Part shown: piece after piece, positions 11,903-22,249 of the stretch
How positions within the stretch are numbered: position 1 is the stretch's first letter
Layout of the letters: each line of letters starts with the position of its first letter
Assembly: GCA_002386525.1 (NCBI GenBank)
Contig: DGIS01000021.1
Coordinates: 178,627 to 242,626 of the forward strand
Direction of reading: 5' to 3'
DNA from: Sphingobacterium sp. UBA4616
Lineage (GTDB): Bacteria; Bacteroidota; Bacteroidia; Sphingobacteriales; Sphingobacteriaceae
Length of the DNA: 64,000 nucleotides
The notes under the pieces: model-generated
What the model was told of the DNA's origin: nothing
What the model saw: only the letters and a program-made list of their open reading frames with translations
Databases searched by the model: none
Translations under genes and position numbers: made by a program

Positions 11903-13546
11903 ATGATTAAAAGATTTTTTTTAAGCGTCGTCCTTGGAATAGCAGCGCTTTCGTCCATGGCGCAACAGCCAGAAAAACCAAAATTGGTTGTCGGCCTGAT
12001 GGTGGACCAAATGCGGTGGGATTATTTGTATCGTTTTGCAGATCGATATGGCAATGATGGTTTCAAACGACTTTTGAAAGAAGGATTCTCCTGCGAAAAT
12101 ACATTGATTAATTATATCCCGACCTATACGGCTATTGGGCACAGTTCGGTCTATACAGGTTCTGTTCCCTCCATCCATGGGATTGCGGGTAACGACTGGA
12201 TTGAAGAGCAGACCGGAAAGAATATGTATTGTACGCAGGACGACAATGTTGTCGGTGTAGGTACTACCGCAAAGGAGGGGCAACAGTCTCCACGCAATTT
12301 GCTTGCATCTACTGTAACCGACCAATTGAAATTAGCCTCTAACTTTAAGTCCAAAGTGATCGGTATCGCGATTAAAGACCGCGGTGGGATCTTACCGGCA
12401 GGGCATTTTGCGGATGCGGCCTATTGGTTTGAAGCAAAATCCGGTGATTGGATTACTTCCAATTTCTATATGGACAAACTTCCAAAATGGGTGGTGGACT
12501 TCAATAAGAAAAAATTAGCCGAGAAATATCTGAAAGGCGACTGGAAGCCGATGTACGACATCAGTACATACGCTGCCAACAGTATTGCAGATGACAATAT
12601 CTATGAAGGCAAATACCCGGGTGAAGAGAAACCGACACTGCCTCGCGCCACTTCCAAGTTGATGAAAGACGAGGGCTATGAGCTGATCAAAACCACGCCA
12701 ATGGGCAATCAGTTTACATTGGATATGGCCATGGAGGCAATCAAAAATGAACAGATGGGTAATAACCCAACTAACAATACCGATTTTCTTTGTGTGAGTC
12801 TCTCTGCGACAGATTATGTGGGACACCGCTATTCATTGACAGCCGTGGAGATTGAAGATATGTATCTGCAACTTGATAAACAACTTGCTGAATTCTTCAA
12901 ATACCTCGATAACACCGTGGGCAAGGGTAATTATACGTTCTTTATGACGGCAGACCACGGCGCTTCTTATAACTCTCGGTTCTTTATGGATATGAAAGGA
13001 AACGGTGGTTATTTCTATTCCCGTCAGATTATCACCGGACTTAACAAAACCCTTAAAGAGAAATTTGGACAAGAGAAGCTTGTAAAAAGCATGATGAACT
13101 ATCAGGTTCATTTAAATAATCAGTTGATCGATTCTTTGCAGCTGGATCGTGATAAAATAAAAGAGACCATCATTCGTGAACTTCGTCATACCGAAGGTGT
13201 GGCCTATGTTGCTGATATGGAGAAGGGGGAAAGCCTAATGATTCCAGCGCCTATTCGCGAAAAAATGATCAATGGTTATAACTTTAAGCGTAGTGGTGCT
13301 ATCCAGATTGTTTGCGAACCACAATGGTACGATGGTACGCCTCGCTCGACCGGTACTACCCATGGAACATGGTCTGCCTACGATTCCCATATTCCTTTGG
13401 TATTTATGGGCTGGGGTATCAAGCCAGGAGTATCCAATACAGAGGTACATATTGTGGATATTGCACCCACAATTGCAGCACTTTTGCACATTACCGAACC
13501 AAATGGTAGTATTGGAAAACCCATCACGGCGGTATTGGGGCAATAA
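11903..13546 (+). CDS. PafA-like alkaline phosphatase family protein
   Basis: A 547-residue exported metallo-phosphatase of the alkaline phosphatase superfamily. A signal peptide covers about residues 1-20 (cleavage near SMAQ). The metal ligand region starts VVGLMVDQMRWDY, the nucleophile is Thr76 in PTYTAIGHSS, and Asn97 (GIAGND) and the pair Lys158/Arg160 (AIKDRGGILPAGH) match the phosphate-contacting residues known from PafA of Elizabethkingia. MTADHGA and STGTTHGTW supply later metal ligands. The Asn/Lys/Arg set points to phosphate monoester hydrolysis, probably for phosphate scavenging in the periplasm. The substrate is inferred. It is preceded by a 56-base gap after uvrA. Confidence 0.9.
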   Translation: MIKRFFLSVVLGIAALSSMAQQPEKPKLVVGLMVDQMRWDYLYRFADRYGNDGFKRLLKEGFSCENTLINYIPTYTAIGHSSVYTGSVPSIHGIAGNDWIEEQTGKNMYCTQDDNVVGVGTTAKEGQQSPRNLLASTVTDQLKLASNFKSKVIGIAIKDRGGILPAGHFADAAYWFEAKSGDWITSNFYMDKLPKWVVDFNKKKLAEKYLKGDWKPMYDISTYAANSIADDNIYEGKYPGEEKPTLPRATSKLMKDEGYELIKTTPMGNQFTLDMAMEAIKNEQMGNNPTNNTDFLCVSLSATDYVGHRYSLTAVEIEDMYLQLDKQLAEFFKYLDNTVGKGNYTFFMTADHGASYNSRFFMDMKGNGGYFYSRQIITGLNKTLKEKFGQEKLVKSMMNYQVHLNNQLIDSLQLDRDKIKETIIRELRHTEGVAYVADMEKGESLMIPAPIREKMINGYNFKRSGAIQIVCEPQWYDGTPRSTGTTHGTWSAYDSHIPLVFMGWGIKPGVSNTEVHIVDIAPTIAALLHITEPNGSIGKPITAVLGQ

Positions 13547-13658
13547 GGAAATGCAGTAGATACGTTTCCAGTATAGGGAGGTGAAGCTTCCGTTTGGGGT
13601 GTTTACAGCTGGTATAGGCATGAAATGGTGCGGGTTTTATTCTATTGAATAAAAAACG

Positions 13659-13666
13659 TAAATTTG
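13659..13666 (+). promoter_or_regulatory. Bacteroidota -7 box of the Rrf2 gene
   Basis: TAAATTTG matches TAnnTTTG and overlaps the possible TTG start at 13664, so translation most likely begins at the ATG at 13691. A GGGG stretch lies about ten bases before that ATG. Confidence 0.6.
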
Positions 13667-13690
13667 CGATTCAACAGGGGGTTAATAAGT

Positions 13691-14131
13691 ATGCTTTCCA
13701 AAAAGACAAAATATGCAATAAAGGCACTAATGGTGCTTGGTCGTAACTACGGTAATGAGCCTATGCAAATCGTAAAGATTGCGCAGGAAGAGAATATTCC
13801 CAAGAAATTTTTGGAACAGATTCTGCTCGAAATGCGAAATGCCGGAATTCTCTATAGCAAGAAAGGTGCTGGGGGCGGGTATAGCCTCAATAAGGCACCA
13901 GAAGACGTTTTCTTATCGCAGGTTATGCGCTTGATCGATGGGCCTATCGCGTTGCTACCCTGTGTAAGTTTAAATTTCTACCGCTCGTGCGAAGAGTGTA
14001 CCCAAGAGCATGCCTGTGGCATACGCGATACGTTCGTTGAGGTAAGAAATGCCATGTTGCAGATATTGAATGATACGAGTATTGCCCATTTAATCAATAA
14101 GGAAAAAGAATTGAATTTAAATGTAGAATAA
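13691..14131 (+). CDS. Rrf2 family transcriptional regulator
   Basis: A 146-residue winged-helix regulator of the Rrf2/IscR family. It starts with the family hallmark LSKKTKYAIKALMVLGR, then the recognition region IPKKFLEQILLEMRNAGILYSKKG and the wing with a GAGGGYSL loop. Four cysteines (91, 100, 103 and 109) form a C-x8-C-x2-C-x5-C cluster like the Fe-S-binding loop of sensory Rrf2 proteins, so an iron-sulfur or thiol sensor role is plausible. Its target is not evident: the next gene is far downstream beyond a terminator, and no sulfur or iron-sulfur genes adjoin it. Confidence 0.92.
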   Translation: MLSKKTKYAIKALMVLGRNYGNEPMQIVKIAQEENIPKKFLEQILLEMRNAGILYSKKGAGGGYSLNKAPEDVFLSQVMRLIDGPIALLPCVSLNFYRSCEECTQEHACGIRDTFVEVRNAMLQILNDTSIAHLINKEKELNLNVE

Positions 14132-14162
14132 AGAAAATAAAAATTTTTTTTCATTTTCAATG

Positions 14163-14196
14163 GAGGCCTGACAAATAAGTCAGGCCTCTTTTTTTT
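14163..14196 (+). terminator. Terminator after the Rrf2 gene
   Basis: A 9-bp perfect stem (14163-14171 with 14180-14188) is followed by eight T residues (14189-14196). Confidence 0.9.
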
Positions 14197-14343
14197 GTCA
14201 TGATATTTTGGTATCCAGTGTCTTAGCTTGATCTTTTTTTTAATGTTAACGTGTTTTTTAATTATATAATTATTTAACATTATTTTACGAATTTTCCGTA
14301 GCATTAGCGTTATATTTACCCGACAATATATAAACGTTAATTT

Positions 14344-17130
14344 ATGAAACTAACCTATTCCCTAGTTTTGTTTCTTTTGCTAGCTACCCTAAGTTCAAAG
14401 TCCTATGCACAACATAAGCTTTCGGGGTCGGTTGTGGATGGCAAGGATCTTGCAAAACTACATCAGGCTTCAGTCGCACTGCTCAACCCGAAAGATTCGG
14501 TCTTGATTACCTTCGGTCGGACAAAAGAAAATGGAACGTTCCAAGTAGCAAATCTGGATACAGGAACTTATAAAATGGTCGTTTCCTATCCCCAGTATGC
14601 AGACTTGGTAAAGGATATCAGAGTGAGTGCTGGAGATTTAGACATTGGATTGGTCAAACTATCCAAAGCAGCCCTACTATTGGAGGAGGTGCAGGTGAAT
14701 GGCAAAATTCCGGTGGTTATTAAAGGGGACACGATTGAATACGATGCCGGTAGTTTCAAAGTTGATAAAGATGCCAAAGTGGAGGACCTGTTAAAAGTAT
14801 TGCCCGGCATTACGATGGATGGATCTGGCAAGATTACCGCTCAGGGCAAAGAGGTGAAAAAAGTACTGCTCGATGGGGAGGAGTTCTTCGGTGATGATCC
14901 AACGTTAATTACTAAGAATATTCGGTCCGATATGGTCAGTAAAGTGCAGGTTTATGAAAAGAAATCAGACCTAGCCGTTCGAACGGGGGTGGATGATGGA
15001 GAGCGTACGCAGACCATTGATATCAAACTCAAAGAAGATAAGAAGAAGGGACTATTTGGGCAAGCTGTTGCCGGAGCGGGTACGGATCACTATTACGGCG
15101 GTAAAGTGATGTTCAATAAGTTTAAAGGTTCGCAAAAAATTGCCGCGTATGGCATTCTTGCCAATGACGGTATGGTCGGACTGGGCTTTGAAGATAGCCA
15201 GAAATATGGCGTTGGCGGAAGCAGCAATGTGCAGATGATAGAAGGTGGAGGTATTATGATTACCTCGGGTGGCGACGGTTCTGATGGCGACTGGGACGGT
15301 ACGTATTCCGGTGGAGGAGTACCTAGAGCGATCAATATGGGAGCTAGCTATTCCGATAAAACTAAAGATGATAAGCACAAAATCAATGTCAATTTTAAGC
15401 GTAATCAGATCCGTGTAGGCAACACCAGTACCTACAATGCGCAAAACAATCTACCCGAGCGGGCGCAAGTAGACAATAACGTGACGCGGTCGGAGAACGA
15501 AAGTAAATCCAATACTGCCAACTTAAGGTATGATTTAAAGTTAGATTCGATGTCCGATTTGACCGTTAATATGGGATTTATGAAGTCTAGCCGTGATAAT
15601 TTCTCTGGTTCTGAAGCTGATCAACGTACACTGGATGGAGTCTTGATCACAAAGACGACATCAAAAAATGATTTGAATGCTGATCAGGATCGATTTAATG
15701 TCAATGCGATGTTAACACGCCGCTTCAGAAAAGAGCGCCGTTCTGTCACCTTTAATATGAATGCAAATACGGATCAGAATCGTTCCAAAATCCAATATTT
15801 CTCTGAAAATATTTTTCAAAACTCAGGTGATACCACCCTGATTGATCAATTCAAAAATGATAAGCTGGCGAACACTACCTACGGCGCCTCAGTAACTTAT
15901 TCGGAGCCCTTGTCAAAACGGCTGACTGCCGCCGTTGGATATGCATTCAACAGCAGTAAATCGGAAACGCTGAATCAGTCTTTTGATAAAGATCCCGTTA
16001 CAGGTGAATATACTGTGCTAGATCAAAATCTATTAAATGATTTCGATTACACCAGCTTGAAAAATGCAGTGAATGCTTCGCTGAATTACAAATCTAGTAC
16101 GTTGACTGTCAATGTAAGCAATAGGGTGGATTTTGAGGATGTGAAGAGGACGTATAATAATCTGAATACAACATTACAGCGCAATCAAACGTCAGTTAAT
16201 CCAGTTTTCTCGGTGAATTATAAAATCTCGAAAAGTAAAAATATCAATTTCCGTTACAGTGGACGTACCAGTCAACCTTCTTTGACACAGATAGAACCCC
16301 TAAAGCAAAACGCACAGCCGCTTATTGAATATCTGGATAATCCAAACCTCAAAGCCGGGTTTAACAATTCGTATTCAATTGATTACAACAACTATAAGCA
16401 GCTGAAAGATCAGAGCATCTATTTTTATGTAAATGCAGATCAAGGTAAAAATAGCATCAACAATAGTGTGCGGTACGATTTGGATAGAGGTACACAGCAG
16501 ATTTCCTATGTCAATATTGACAAGGACAATTGGCGGATGTATGGCGGTAGTGGATACAGTTTTGTATTACAAAAAAAATGGGGGTTGAAAATGAATCTAG
16601 GGATGCAGGTGCAGTACAATAGCCAATTTAGTTACCTATCATCGTATACCGAAGAGCCAAAGCTCAATAGAAATCAAACGTGGAGTGTTTCACCGAATAT
16701 CGGTTTTAGTCGCTATAAGGCGAATAAGATGGATTTCTATATTTCCATAAGGCCAGGTGTTCAGCAAATGAATTCCTATTTGCAGCCCGAGTTAAATCGT
16801 TCCACTTTTACGTTGAGGACCTACTCCGAGCTCACGTATTACTTGCCAAAAGATTTCAAAATCTCCTTAACGACCAATCAAAATTATCAGGCTGCTACGA
16901 AAACTTTACAGTCCATCAATGTCGTGAATATGAATGGTTATGTATCCAAAAAACTATTGAAAGATAAATCGTTGGAAGTGCAGGTGTTCGTCAATGATAT
17001 TTTAAATAAAAATAATGGCGTGTACCGTTATCAAAATGGAACGTCATTTATTCAGACGAGCAACGACGTATTGCGCCGTTATGGTATGCTAAAAGTAATC
17101 TACAATTTTACATCAATGAACCGCCCATGA
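14344..17130 (+). CDS. TonB-receptor-like outer membrane beta-barrel protein
   Basis: A 928-residue outer membrane protein with a signal peptide (to about SKSYAQ, residue 23). It has an N-terminal carboxypeptidase-regulatory-like beta-sandwich (residues about 24-110), a plug-like segment with GKITAQGKEVKKVLLDGEEF and DDPTLITKNI, and a long C-terminal barrel (OMP_b-brl_3 type). This is the barrel family that in Bacteroidota is typically paired with a GLPGLI protein, and one lies 106 bases downstream. The cargo is unknown. A TATATTTA element at 14311-14318 could be its -7 box. Confidence 0.9.
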   Translation: MKLTYSLVLFLLLATLSSKSYAQHKLSGSVVDGKDLAKLHQASVALLNPKDSVLITFGRTKENGTFQVANLDTGTYKMVVSYPQYADLVKDIRVSAGDLDIGLVKLSKAALLLEEVQVNGKIPVVIKGDTIEYDAGSFKVDKDAKVEDLLKVLPGITMDGSGKITAQGKEVKKVLLDGEEFFGDDPTLITKNIRSDMVSKVQVYEKKSDLAVRTGVDDGERTQTIDIKLKEDKKKGLFGQAVAGAGTDHYYGGKVMFNKFKGSQKIAAYGILANDGMVGLGFEDSQKYGVGGSSNVQMIEGGGIMITSGGDGSDGDWDGTYSGGGVPRAINMGASYSDKTKDDKHKINVNFKRNQIRVGNTSTYNAQNNLPERAQVDNNVTRSENESKSNTANLRYDLKLDSMSDLTVNMGFMKSSRDNFSGSEADQRTLDGVLITKTTSKNDLNADQDRFNVNAMLTRRFRKERRSVTFNMNANTDQNRSKIQYFSENIFQNSGDTTLIDQFKNDKLANTTYGASVTYSEPLSKRLTAAVGYAFNSSKSETLNQSFDKDPVTGEYTVLDQNLLNDFDYTSLKNAVNASLNYKSSTLTVNVSNRVDFEDVKRTYNNLNTTLQRNQTSVNPVFSVNYKISKSKNINFRYSGRTSQPSLTQIEPLKQNAQPLIEYLDNPNLKAGFNNSYSIDYNNYKQLKDQSIYFYVNADQGKNSINNSVRYDLDRGTQQISYVNIDKDNWRMYGGSGYSFVLQKKWGLKMNLGMQVQYNSQFSYLSSYTEEPKLNRNQTWSVSPNIGFSRYKANKMDFYISIRPGVQQMNSYLQPELNRSTFTLRTYSELTYYLPKDFKISLTTNQNYQAATKTLQSINVVNMNGYVSKKLLKDKSLEVQVFVNDILNKNNGVYRYQNGTSFIQTSNDVLRRYGMLKVIYNFTSMNRP

Positions 17131-17236
17131 TAGCATTATCCATTTTTTTGTCCAGAGTTAAGGAGAATTTTAATTCTGGTAAGCGCCATCAGGTCGATGG
17201 GAAAATTAATTATTTACAGATGAAAGGAGATACCAA

Positions 17237-18031
17237 ATGAGTAAATATACGAAGTTGATGATTTGGGTTTTGTTGCTGTGCATGAGCACAGCCCAGGCAC
17301 AGCATGCCTATTTTCCGAGCAGCGGAATAGTGACCTATGAACGGAAGTTTCATGTACAGAACTTTTTGAAGCGTAATTACCTCAACAAACCAGATTTAGA
17401 TACCTGGGACAAATTAACGGTCGACAATGCCGTCAAAAATGGTCCTACAGAGGTGGTGACTCATCATATGTTGAAATTTTACGATCATGAAACCCTCTTT
17501 GAGACCATTCAGGAAGACTACCCTCCGAGTTACCGCAATGTCACTCGATATCAGTCCATCCTTGCAGATTCAAAAACATATATCAATTTTCAACAGCAGG
17601 AATTTCTCAAATTGCTTCCATTTGGTGATGATCAACTGCTACTTAAAGATTCATTGCCAGCTGTAAAATGGAAGTATACCGATGAATATCGAAATATTGC
17701 TGGATACGATTGTCGACGAGTCAATGGAATTGTGCAAGATTCGGTGTATGTGGTTGCTTTTTTCGCGGGGCAAATTCCTATTTCAGGTGGTCCGGAACTT
17801 ATTCATGGGCTACCGGGGCTAATCATGGGGGTGTCCATTCCAAGTATGAACGTCAATATGTTTGCAACCAAGGTGGAGATCACGAATGCTCCGGTTTCCA
17901 ATGTGCTCACCAAAAAGAAAAAAGTGGTGGCCGAATCTCGAGCAGAGGTCCTGAAAAAGCTGAAAGATACCGTTTACGATTACATGGACGAGAAAGACTT
18001 TAAGAAGCGTATGCAGAGCATATTCTTTTAA
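17237..18031 (+). CDS. GLPGLI family secreted protein
   Basis: A 264-residue exported protein with a signal peptide (cleavage near AQAQH, residue about 22). The diagnostic motif is HGLPGLIMGV near residues 192-201, in the context GGPELIHGLPGLI, which defines the GLPGLI family. Its function is unknown, but in Bacteroidota such proteins sit next to TonB-receptor-like barrels of the type encoded just upstream, which suggests a joint role at the outer membrane. Same strand, probably one transcript, closed by the terminator at 18115-18142. Confidence 0.93.
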   Translation: MSKYTKLMIWVLLLCMSTAQAQHAYFPSSGIVTYERKFHVQNFLKRNYLNKPDLDTWDKLTVDNAVKNGPTEVVTHHMLKFYDHETLFETIQEDYPPSYRNVTRYQSILADSKTYINFQQQEFLKLLPFGDDQLLLKDSLPAVKWKYTDEYRNIAGYDCRRVNGIVQDSVYVVAFFAGQIPISGGPELIHGLPGLIMGVSIPSMNVNMFATKVEITNAPVSNVLTKKKKVVAESRAEVLKKLKDTVYDYMDEKDFKKRMQSIFF

Positions 18032-18114
18032 TTGCCGAACTATGCGAAGGGAGAGAAGATAGGCTACTACCGGAAAGTGGTGGCCTCGAAGTTCCTATCA
18101 AAAATAGCCTATAA

Positions 18115-18142
18115 AAAAGCCTGTCCAAACGAACAGGCTTTT
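18115..18142. terminator. Bidirectional terminator between GLPGLI and metG
   Basis: A perfect 10-bp stem (18115-18124 with 18133-18142), A-rich on the left and T-rich on the right, lies between convergent genes and can serve both. Confidence 0.85.
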
Positions 18143-18166
18143 ATTATACATGTATGACGTTTGCTA

Positions 18167-20236
18167 TTAACGTACCGTACTTCCTACTTTAATTGTTGTA
18201 TCTGGTTTGACGAAATCCAGTCTACCATCGGCATCTTCTGCCATAAGGATCATTCCCTGCGACATAATTCCTTTTATTTCACGGGGTTCAAGGTTGACCA
18301 ATATGGACACCTGACGGCCTACAATTTCTGCAGGGCTAAAGAATTCTGCGATACCCGAAACCACCGTCCGTGTATCAATACCCGTATCGATGGTCAACTT
18401 CAATAATTTCTTTGTTTTGGCAACTTTTTCAGCTGCTGTAATGGTTCCGACACGGATATCCATTTTAACAAAATCGTCGAAGCTGATATTCTCTTTTGCA
18501 GGAGCAACCTTGGCGTTGTCGGCTAGGTTTTTTGCTTTTGCTGCTGTAAGTTTATCGAGCTGGAAGTCGACCTGTTCGTCTGTTATCTTTTCAAATAGCA
18601 ATTGTACTTCACCCAATTGATGCCCCACATCAATCAACGCATCTGAACCCGCGTCATTCCAGTTTCCTTGAGGAAAATTGAGCATTTCAAATAATTTGGT
18701 TGCTGTTTTAGGCAAAAACGGCTGCGCAAGGACAGCAAGGTTCGCCACGATCTGTGCTGCGACGTTTAATATTGTTTTAACCCGTTCTTCATCCGTTTTG
18801 ATGATTTTCCATGGTTCCTCATCCGCAAGATATTTATTACCAAGGCGGGCAACATTCATGAATTCTGCCAAAGCTTCGCGGAAACGGAATTGTTCCAAAG
18901 AAGATTTAATAGAAACCGGATATGATTTTAATTCATCCAATACGGCTTGGTCTACCGTAGACAATGCAGCTCCCTTCAATACCTTACCATCAAAATATTT
19001 GTGGGAAAGAACCATGACACGGTTTACAAAGTTACCCAAGATAGCTACCAGCTCATTGTTTATGCGGGCCTGAAAATCCTTCCAGGTAAACTCAGCATCT
19101 GATGTTTCCGGTAATATAGACGTTAATACATAACGCAATTCATCCTGTTTGTCCGGGAATTCCTGTAGATATTCATGGAGCCAAACCGCGTGGTTTCGAG
19201 ACGTAGACAGCTTATCGCCCTCGAGGTTCAGGAATTCGTTGGCCGGAATATTCTCAGGCAAAATGTAATCGCCGTGAGCATGAAGAATAGCAGGGAAGAT
19301 AATGCAGTGGAAGACAATATTATCTTTTCCGATAAAATGGATCAATGTAGAATCATCGGCAGGGTTTTCATGCGTTTTCCAATAGTCCTCCCAGTTTTTG
19401 CCATGGTCTAATGCCCACTGTTTCGTTGCTGAGATGTAACCGATAGGCGCATCCAACCAGACATAAAGTTTTTTACCCTGTGCTTCTTCCAGCGGCACAT
19501 CGACACCCCAGTCCAGATCACGGGTCATTGAACGCGGTTGTAAACCCGATTTAAGCCAAGACTGGCATTGCCCAAACACGTTGGATTTAAGGATATTTTT
19601 CTTTCCGTCGATCAGCCATTTTTCCAGCCATGGCTGGTATTTATCCAAAGGGAGGTACCAGTGCTTTGTTTCTTTCAATACCGGAGTCTTTCCGCTCAAT
19701 GTCGAAATCGGATTGATCAGATCTGTCGGGCTCAGGGATGTTCCACATTTTTCGCATTGGTCGCCATAGGCACCTTCGGACTTACAATTTGGGCAAGTAC
19801 CTGTAATATAGCGGTCGGCCAAAAACTGGTGGTACTCCTCATCGTAGTACTGTTCGGAAAATTTCTCGACAAATTCACCTTTGTTGTAAAGGTTCAAGAA
19901 GAAATCCTGCGATAACTGGTGATGTATGGGCTCCGATGTGCGGTGGTATATATCGAAGGAAATGCCAAACTCTTCAAAACTTTCTTTGATTTGTTGATTG
20001 TATTTATCAATAATTTGCTGTGGGGTAATGCCCTCTTTTTTTGCACGGATGGTAATCGCCGCACCATGCTCATCTGAACCACATACATAAACTACATCTT
20101 TTTGATTCAGACGCAGATAGCGCACAAAGATATCCCCGGGGATATAAGCCCCGGCAAGGTGTCCAATATGTAAAGGACCATTGGCATACGGTAATGCCGA
20201 TGTGATGGTATAACGTTTTTTATCTAGAATACTCAA
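18167..20236 (-). CDS. metG: Methionyl-tRNA synthetase
   Basis: A class I aminoacyl-tRNA synthetase charging tRNA-Met, about 689 residues. It shows the HIGH motif ([11 protein letters not shown]), a zinc knuckle ([18 protein letters not shown]), the KMSKS equivalent KLSTS (GDKLSTSRN), an anticodon-binding helical domain, and a C-terminal tRNA-binding/dimerisation domain ([13 protein letters not shown]). An ATG at 20278 would add 14 residues. However, a TAAGTTTG -7 box at 20276-20283 overlaps it, and the family usually starts just before KRYT, so the TTG at 20236 (reading [10 protein letters not shown]) is preferred. The start is moderately certain, the identity is not in doubt. Confidence 0.96.
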   Translation of the reverse strand: MSILDKKRYTITSALPYANGPLHIGHLAGAYIPGDIFVRYLRLNQKDVVYVCGSDEHGAAITIRAKKEGITPQQIIDKYNQQIKESFEEFGISFDIYHRTSEPIHHQLSQDFFLNLYNKGEFVEKFSEQYYDEEYHQFLADRYITGTCPNCKSEGAYGDQCEKCGTSLSPTDLINPISTLSGKTPVLKETKHWYLPLDKYQPWLEKWLIDGKKNILKSNVFGQCQSWLKSGLQPRSMTRDLDWGVDVPLEEAQGKKLYVWLDAPIGYISATKQWALDHGKNWEDYWKTHENPADDSTLIHFIGKDNIVFHCIIFPAILHAHGDYILPENIPANEFLNLEGDKLSTSRNHAVWLHEYLQEFPDKQDELRYVLTSILPETSDAEFTWKDFQARINNELVAILGNFVNRVMVLSHKYFDGKVLKGAALSTVDQAVLDELKSYPVSIKSSLEQFRFREALAEFMNVARLGNKYLADEEPWKIIKTDEERVKTILNVAAQIVANLAVLAQPFLPKTATKLFEMLNFPQGNWNDAGSDALIDVGHQLGEVQLLFEKITDEQVDFQLDKLTAAKAKNLADNAKVAPAKENISFDDFVKMDIRVGTITAAEKVAKTKKLLKLTIDTGIDTRTVVSGIAEFFSPAEIVGRQVSILVNLEPREIKGIMSQGMILMAEDADGRLDFVKPDTTIKVGSTVR

Positions 20237-20275
20237 TGCTTGAAAGATATTAAAGTGTGTACTTGTTTTCTTTGG

Positions 20276-20283
20276 CAAACTTA
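20276..20283 (-). promoter_or_regulatory. Possible -7 box of metG
   Basis: On the minus strand this reads TAAGTTTG, a full TAnnTTTG match. About 20 bases upstream is ATTG, one base off TTTG. If used, transcription starts near 20272, after the ATG at 20278. Confidence 0.5.
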
Positions 20284-20476
20284 GATAAATTGCTGTTTAT
20301 ATGCAATATAAATGCGAATCATATCAAACAATCGCAAAAATATTATTCCAAATAGCGGTAGAAAACTCAGATAAATTTACGTTTATTTGTAGGGATAAGC
20401 ACATTGTTTTCCCATAAATTTTTCATAGGAGAATAGCCTTTGTGCTTCCGGTTGTTTGATCATTAGCAATAAAAAG

Positions 20477-21379
20477 ATGTCCAAAATACCTGATTTTCTG
20501 AAAGTAGGCGATAAAGTTGCGATCGTCTGTCCTGCGAGTTTTATCCGTGGATCTATTGATGTAGGCATAAAAACATTGGAGGGCTGGGGATTGGAGGTTG
20601 TGGTCGGAGAGACTGTCAGCACATCGTACCACCAGTTTGCCGGACAAGACAGTTTACGTGCAGCTGATTTGCAGTGGGCACTGGACGATCCATCGATTAA
20701 GGCGGTATTCGCCGCACGGGGCGGCTACGGTTGTGTTCGGATTGTCGATGAAATCGATTTCTCAAACTTCGAAAAGCAGCCCAAGTGGCTGGTAGGCTTT
20801 AGCGATATTACCGTATTGCATAGTCATATTCAACGGAACTTTAAAGTAGCCACAATACATGGGCAGATGCCCAAGTCTTTTGAGACGGGAACAGAAGCCT
20901 CTTTGGAAACGCTAAAAAACGCTTTATTTGGCTATAATATGGATTATAGTTATGAGCAGAGCGTCCATCCCAATCGTGAAGGTGAGGGCCGAGGAAAATT
21001 GGTCGGCGGAAATTTAGCCATCTTACTATCTGTGCTTGCTTCTGATTCGGATGTCAATTACAAAAATAAGATTCTATTTATTGAAGATGTTGGTGAAGCT
21101 TACTATTCCGTCGATCGCATGCTGTGGGCATTGAAGCGTGCTGGAAAACTAAAAAAATTGAGCGGTCTTATTGTCGGCGGTTTCTCTTCCATGAAGGACA
21201 ACGACCCTGCTTTTGGACAAAGTGTGGAAGAAATTGTGTGGGATAAAGTTAAAGAATACGATTTTCCGGTAGCGTTTGCCTATCCGGCAGGTCATATCGA
21301 TGACAATCATGCCCTCGTATTTGGCCGAAAAGTGGAATTGAAAACCACGGCTAATGCTGTTCAGCTAACTTACTTGTAG
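20477..21379 (+). CDS. LD-carboxypeptidase (peptidase S66 family)
   Basis: A 300-residue serine peptidase of family S66 (LdcA/MccF). LdcA members remove the terminal D-alanine from murein tetrapeptides in the cytoplasm during cell-wall recycling. The nucleophile is Ser109 in VGFSDIT, with Glu203 (FIEDVGEAYY) and His273 (PAGHIDDNHAL) completing the triad. The oxyanion-region motif AARGGYGCVR lies at 79-88. No signal peptide is seen. The start is the ATG at 20477; a TTG 21 bases upstream is in frame but less likely. MccF-type immunity is the alternative function, but there is no microcin context. Confidence 0.9.
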   Translation: MSKIPDFLKVGDKVAIVCPASFIRGSIDVGIKTLEGWGLEVVVGETVSTSYHQFAGQDSLRAADLQWALDDPSIKAVFAARGGYGCVRIVDEIDFSNFEKQPKWLVGFSDITVLHSHIQRNFKVATIHGQMPKSFETGTEASLETLKNALFGYNMDYSYEQSVHPNREGEGRGKLVGGNLAILLSVLASDSDVNYKNKILFIEDVGEAYYSVDRMLWALKRAGKLKKLSGLIVGGFSSMKDNDPAFGQSVEEIVWDKVKEYDFPVAFAYPAGHIDDNHALVFGRKVELKTTANAVQLTYL

Positions 21380-21396
21380 GTATAGCTGAACAGCAT
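21354..21396 (+). terminator. Hairpin overlapping the end of the LD-carboxypeptidase gene
   Basis: A perfect 14-bp inverted repeat (21354-21367 with 21383-21396) places the gene's stop codon in the loop. It lacks a long T run but sits between convergent genes, so it probably acts as a terminator or 3'-end protector. Confidence 0.55.
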
Positions 21397-21418
21397 TTAG
21401 CTGCAACACCTATTCTGA

Positions 21419-22249
21419 TTAGCCCGAATGTACCGGAATTACCATCATTGCAGCCTGACTCTTCCAAGCCATTTTCTGGGCTAAACTGGTGTTGAAAATT
21501 CGGCTTAATAATCCCTTGTCGCGGTGGAAAGTAACCATCATATCGATATTATTTTCGTTGATGTATTGGTTAATCCCCAGGGCAATGTCTGAATGAAGTA
21601 TATAGCTATACAAGGGATTGTAGGGAGCTAGCAGATCTTTCATGATGGTTATTTCAGCATTTACAGCTTTGTTTGCAGGATCTTCTTTGGTGACATGTAC
21701 CACAAACACCTCACTTTTACGCAATACTTCAGATGCATTGACCAGAAGGCGGTTTAATTTTATTTTTACTTCCTTAAGATTTGAGGCGATCAAAATCTTT
21801 TTCGGTACCCTAAGCTCAGCCCGTGCGGGGACCACCAGTAAAGGTGTGTGACAATTTTCGATCAGTTTGAGCGTATTGCTTCCGAGTAGTAGTTTCTTTA
21901 GGCCACTTTTACCTGCGGTGCCGACGATGACGAGGTCAATATCCTCCTCTGCACAAGTACGATTTACGCCGTAGCTTAGTTCATATTCTTCGAGCACAGA
22001 TTTCCACGCAATCCCTTCCGGGAAAAGCAACATCAGCTCCTGTTGCCAGGTATTGAGGTCTTTTTGTTTCTCTTCTAGAATTTCTGAATTGCTGATGACA
22101 ACAGGCTCGGTACCTACGGTAGGGATTACTTCGTACGTATGGTACAAGACAACCTTTTCAATACCCCATAGCGGAGCTAATTGCGCGGCGTATCGAGCAG
22201 CGGCGTAGGCATTGTCCGAAAAGTCTGTTAACAAGAGTAGGTTTTTCAT
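21419..22249 (-). CDS. Universal stress protein, tandem Usp domains
   Basis: A 276-residue cytoplasmic protein with two Usp domains. The first begins KNLLLLTDFSDNAYAAARYA and carries the ATP-binding loop VGTAGKSGLKKLLLGSN, which fits G-x2-G-x9-G-(S/T)-N. The second domain (from about KKILIASNLKEV) lacks this loop, ending AWKSQAAMMVIP. It is a close structural match to the protein at 23014-23844, which points to duplication. It is transcribed convergently with the LD-carboxypeptidase gene. The specific stress signal is unknown. Confidence 0.92.
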   Translation of the reverse strand: MKNLLLLTDFSDNAYAAARYAAQLAPLWGIEKVVLYHTYEVIPTVGTEPVVISNSEILEEKQKDLNTWQQELMLLFPEGIAWKSVLEEYELSYGVNRTCAEEDIDLVIVGTAGKSGLKKLLLGSNTLKLIENCHTPLLVVPARAELRVPKKILIASNLKEVKIKLNRLLVNASEVLRKSEVFVVHVTKEDPANKAVNAEITIMKDLLAPYNPLYSYILHSDIALGINQYINENNIDMMVTFHRDKGLLSRIFNTSLAQKMAWKSQAAMMVIPVHSG

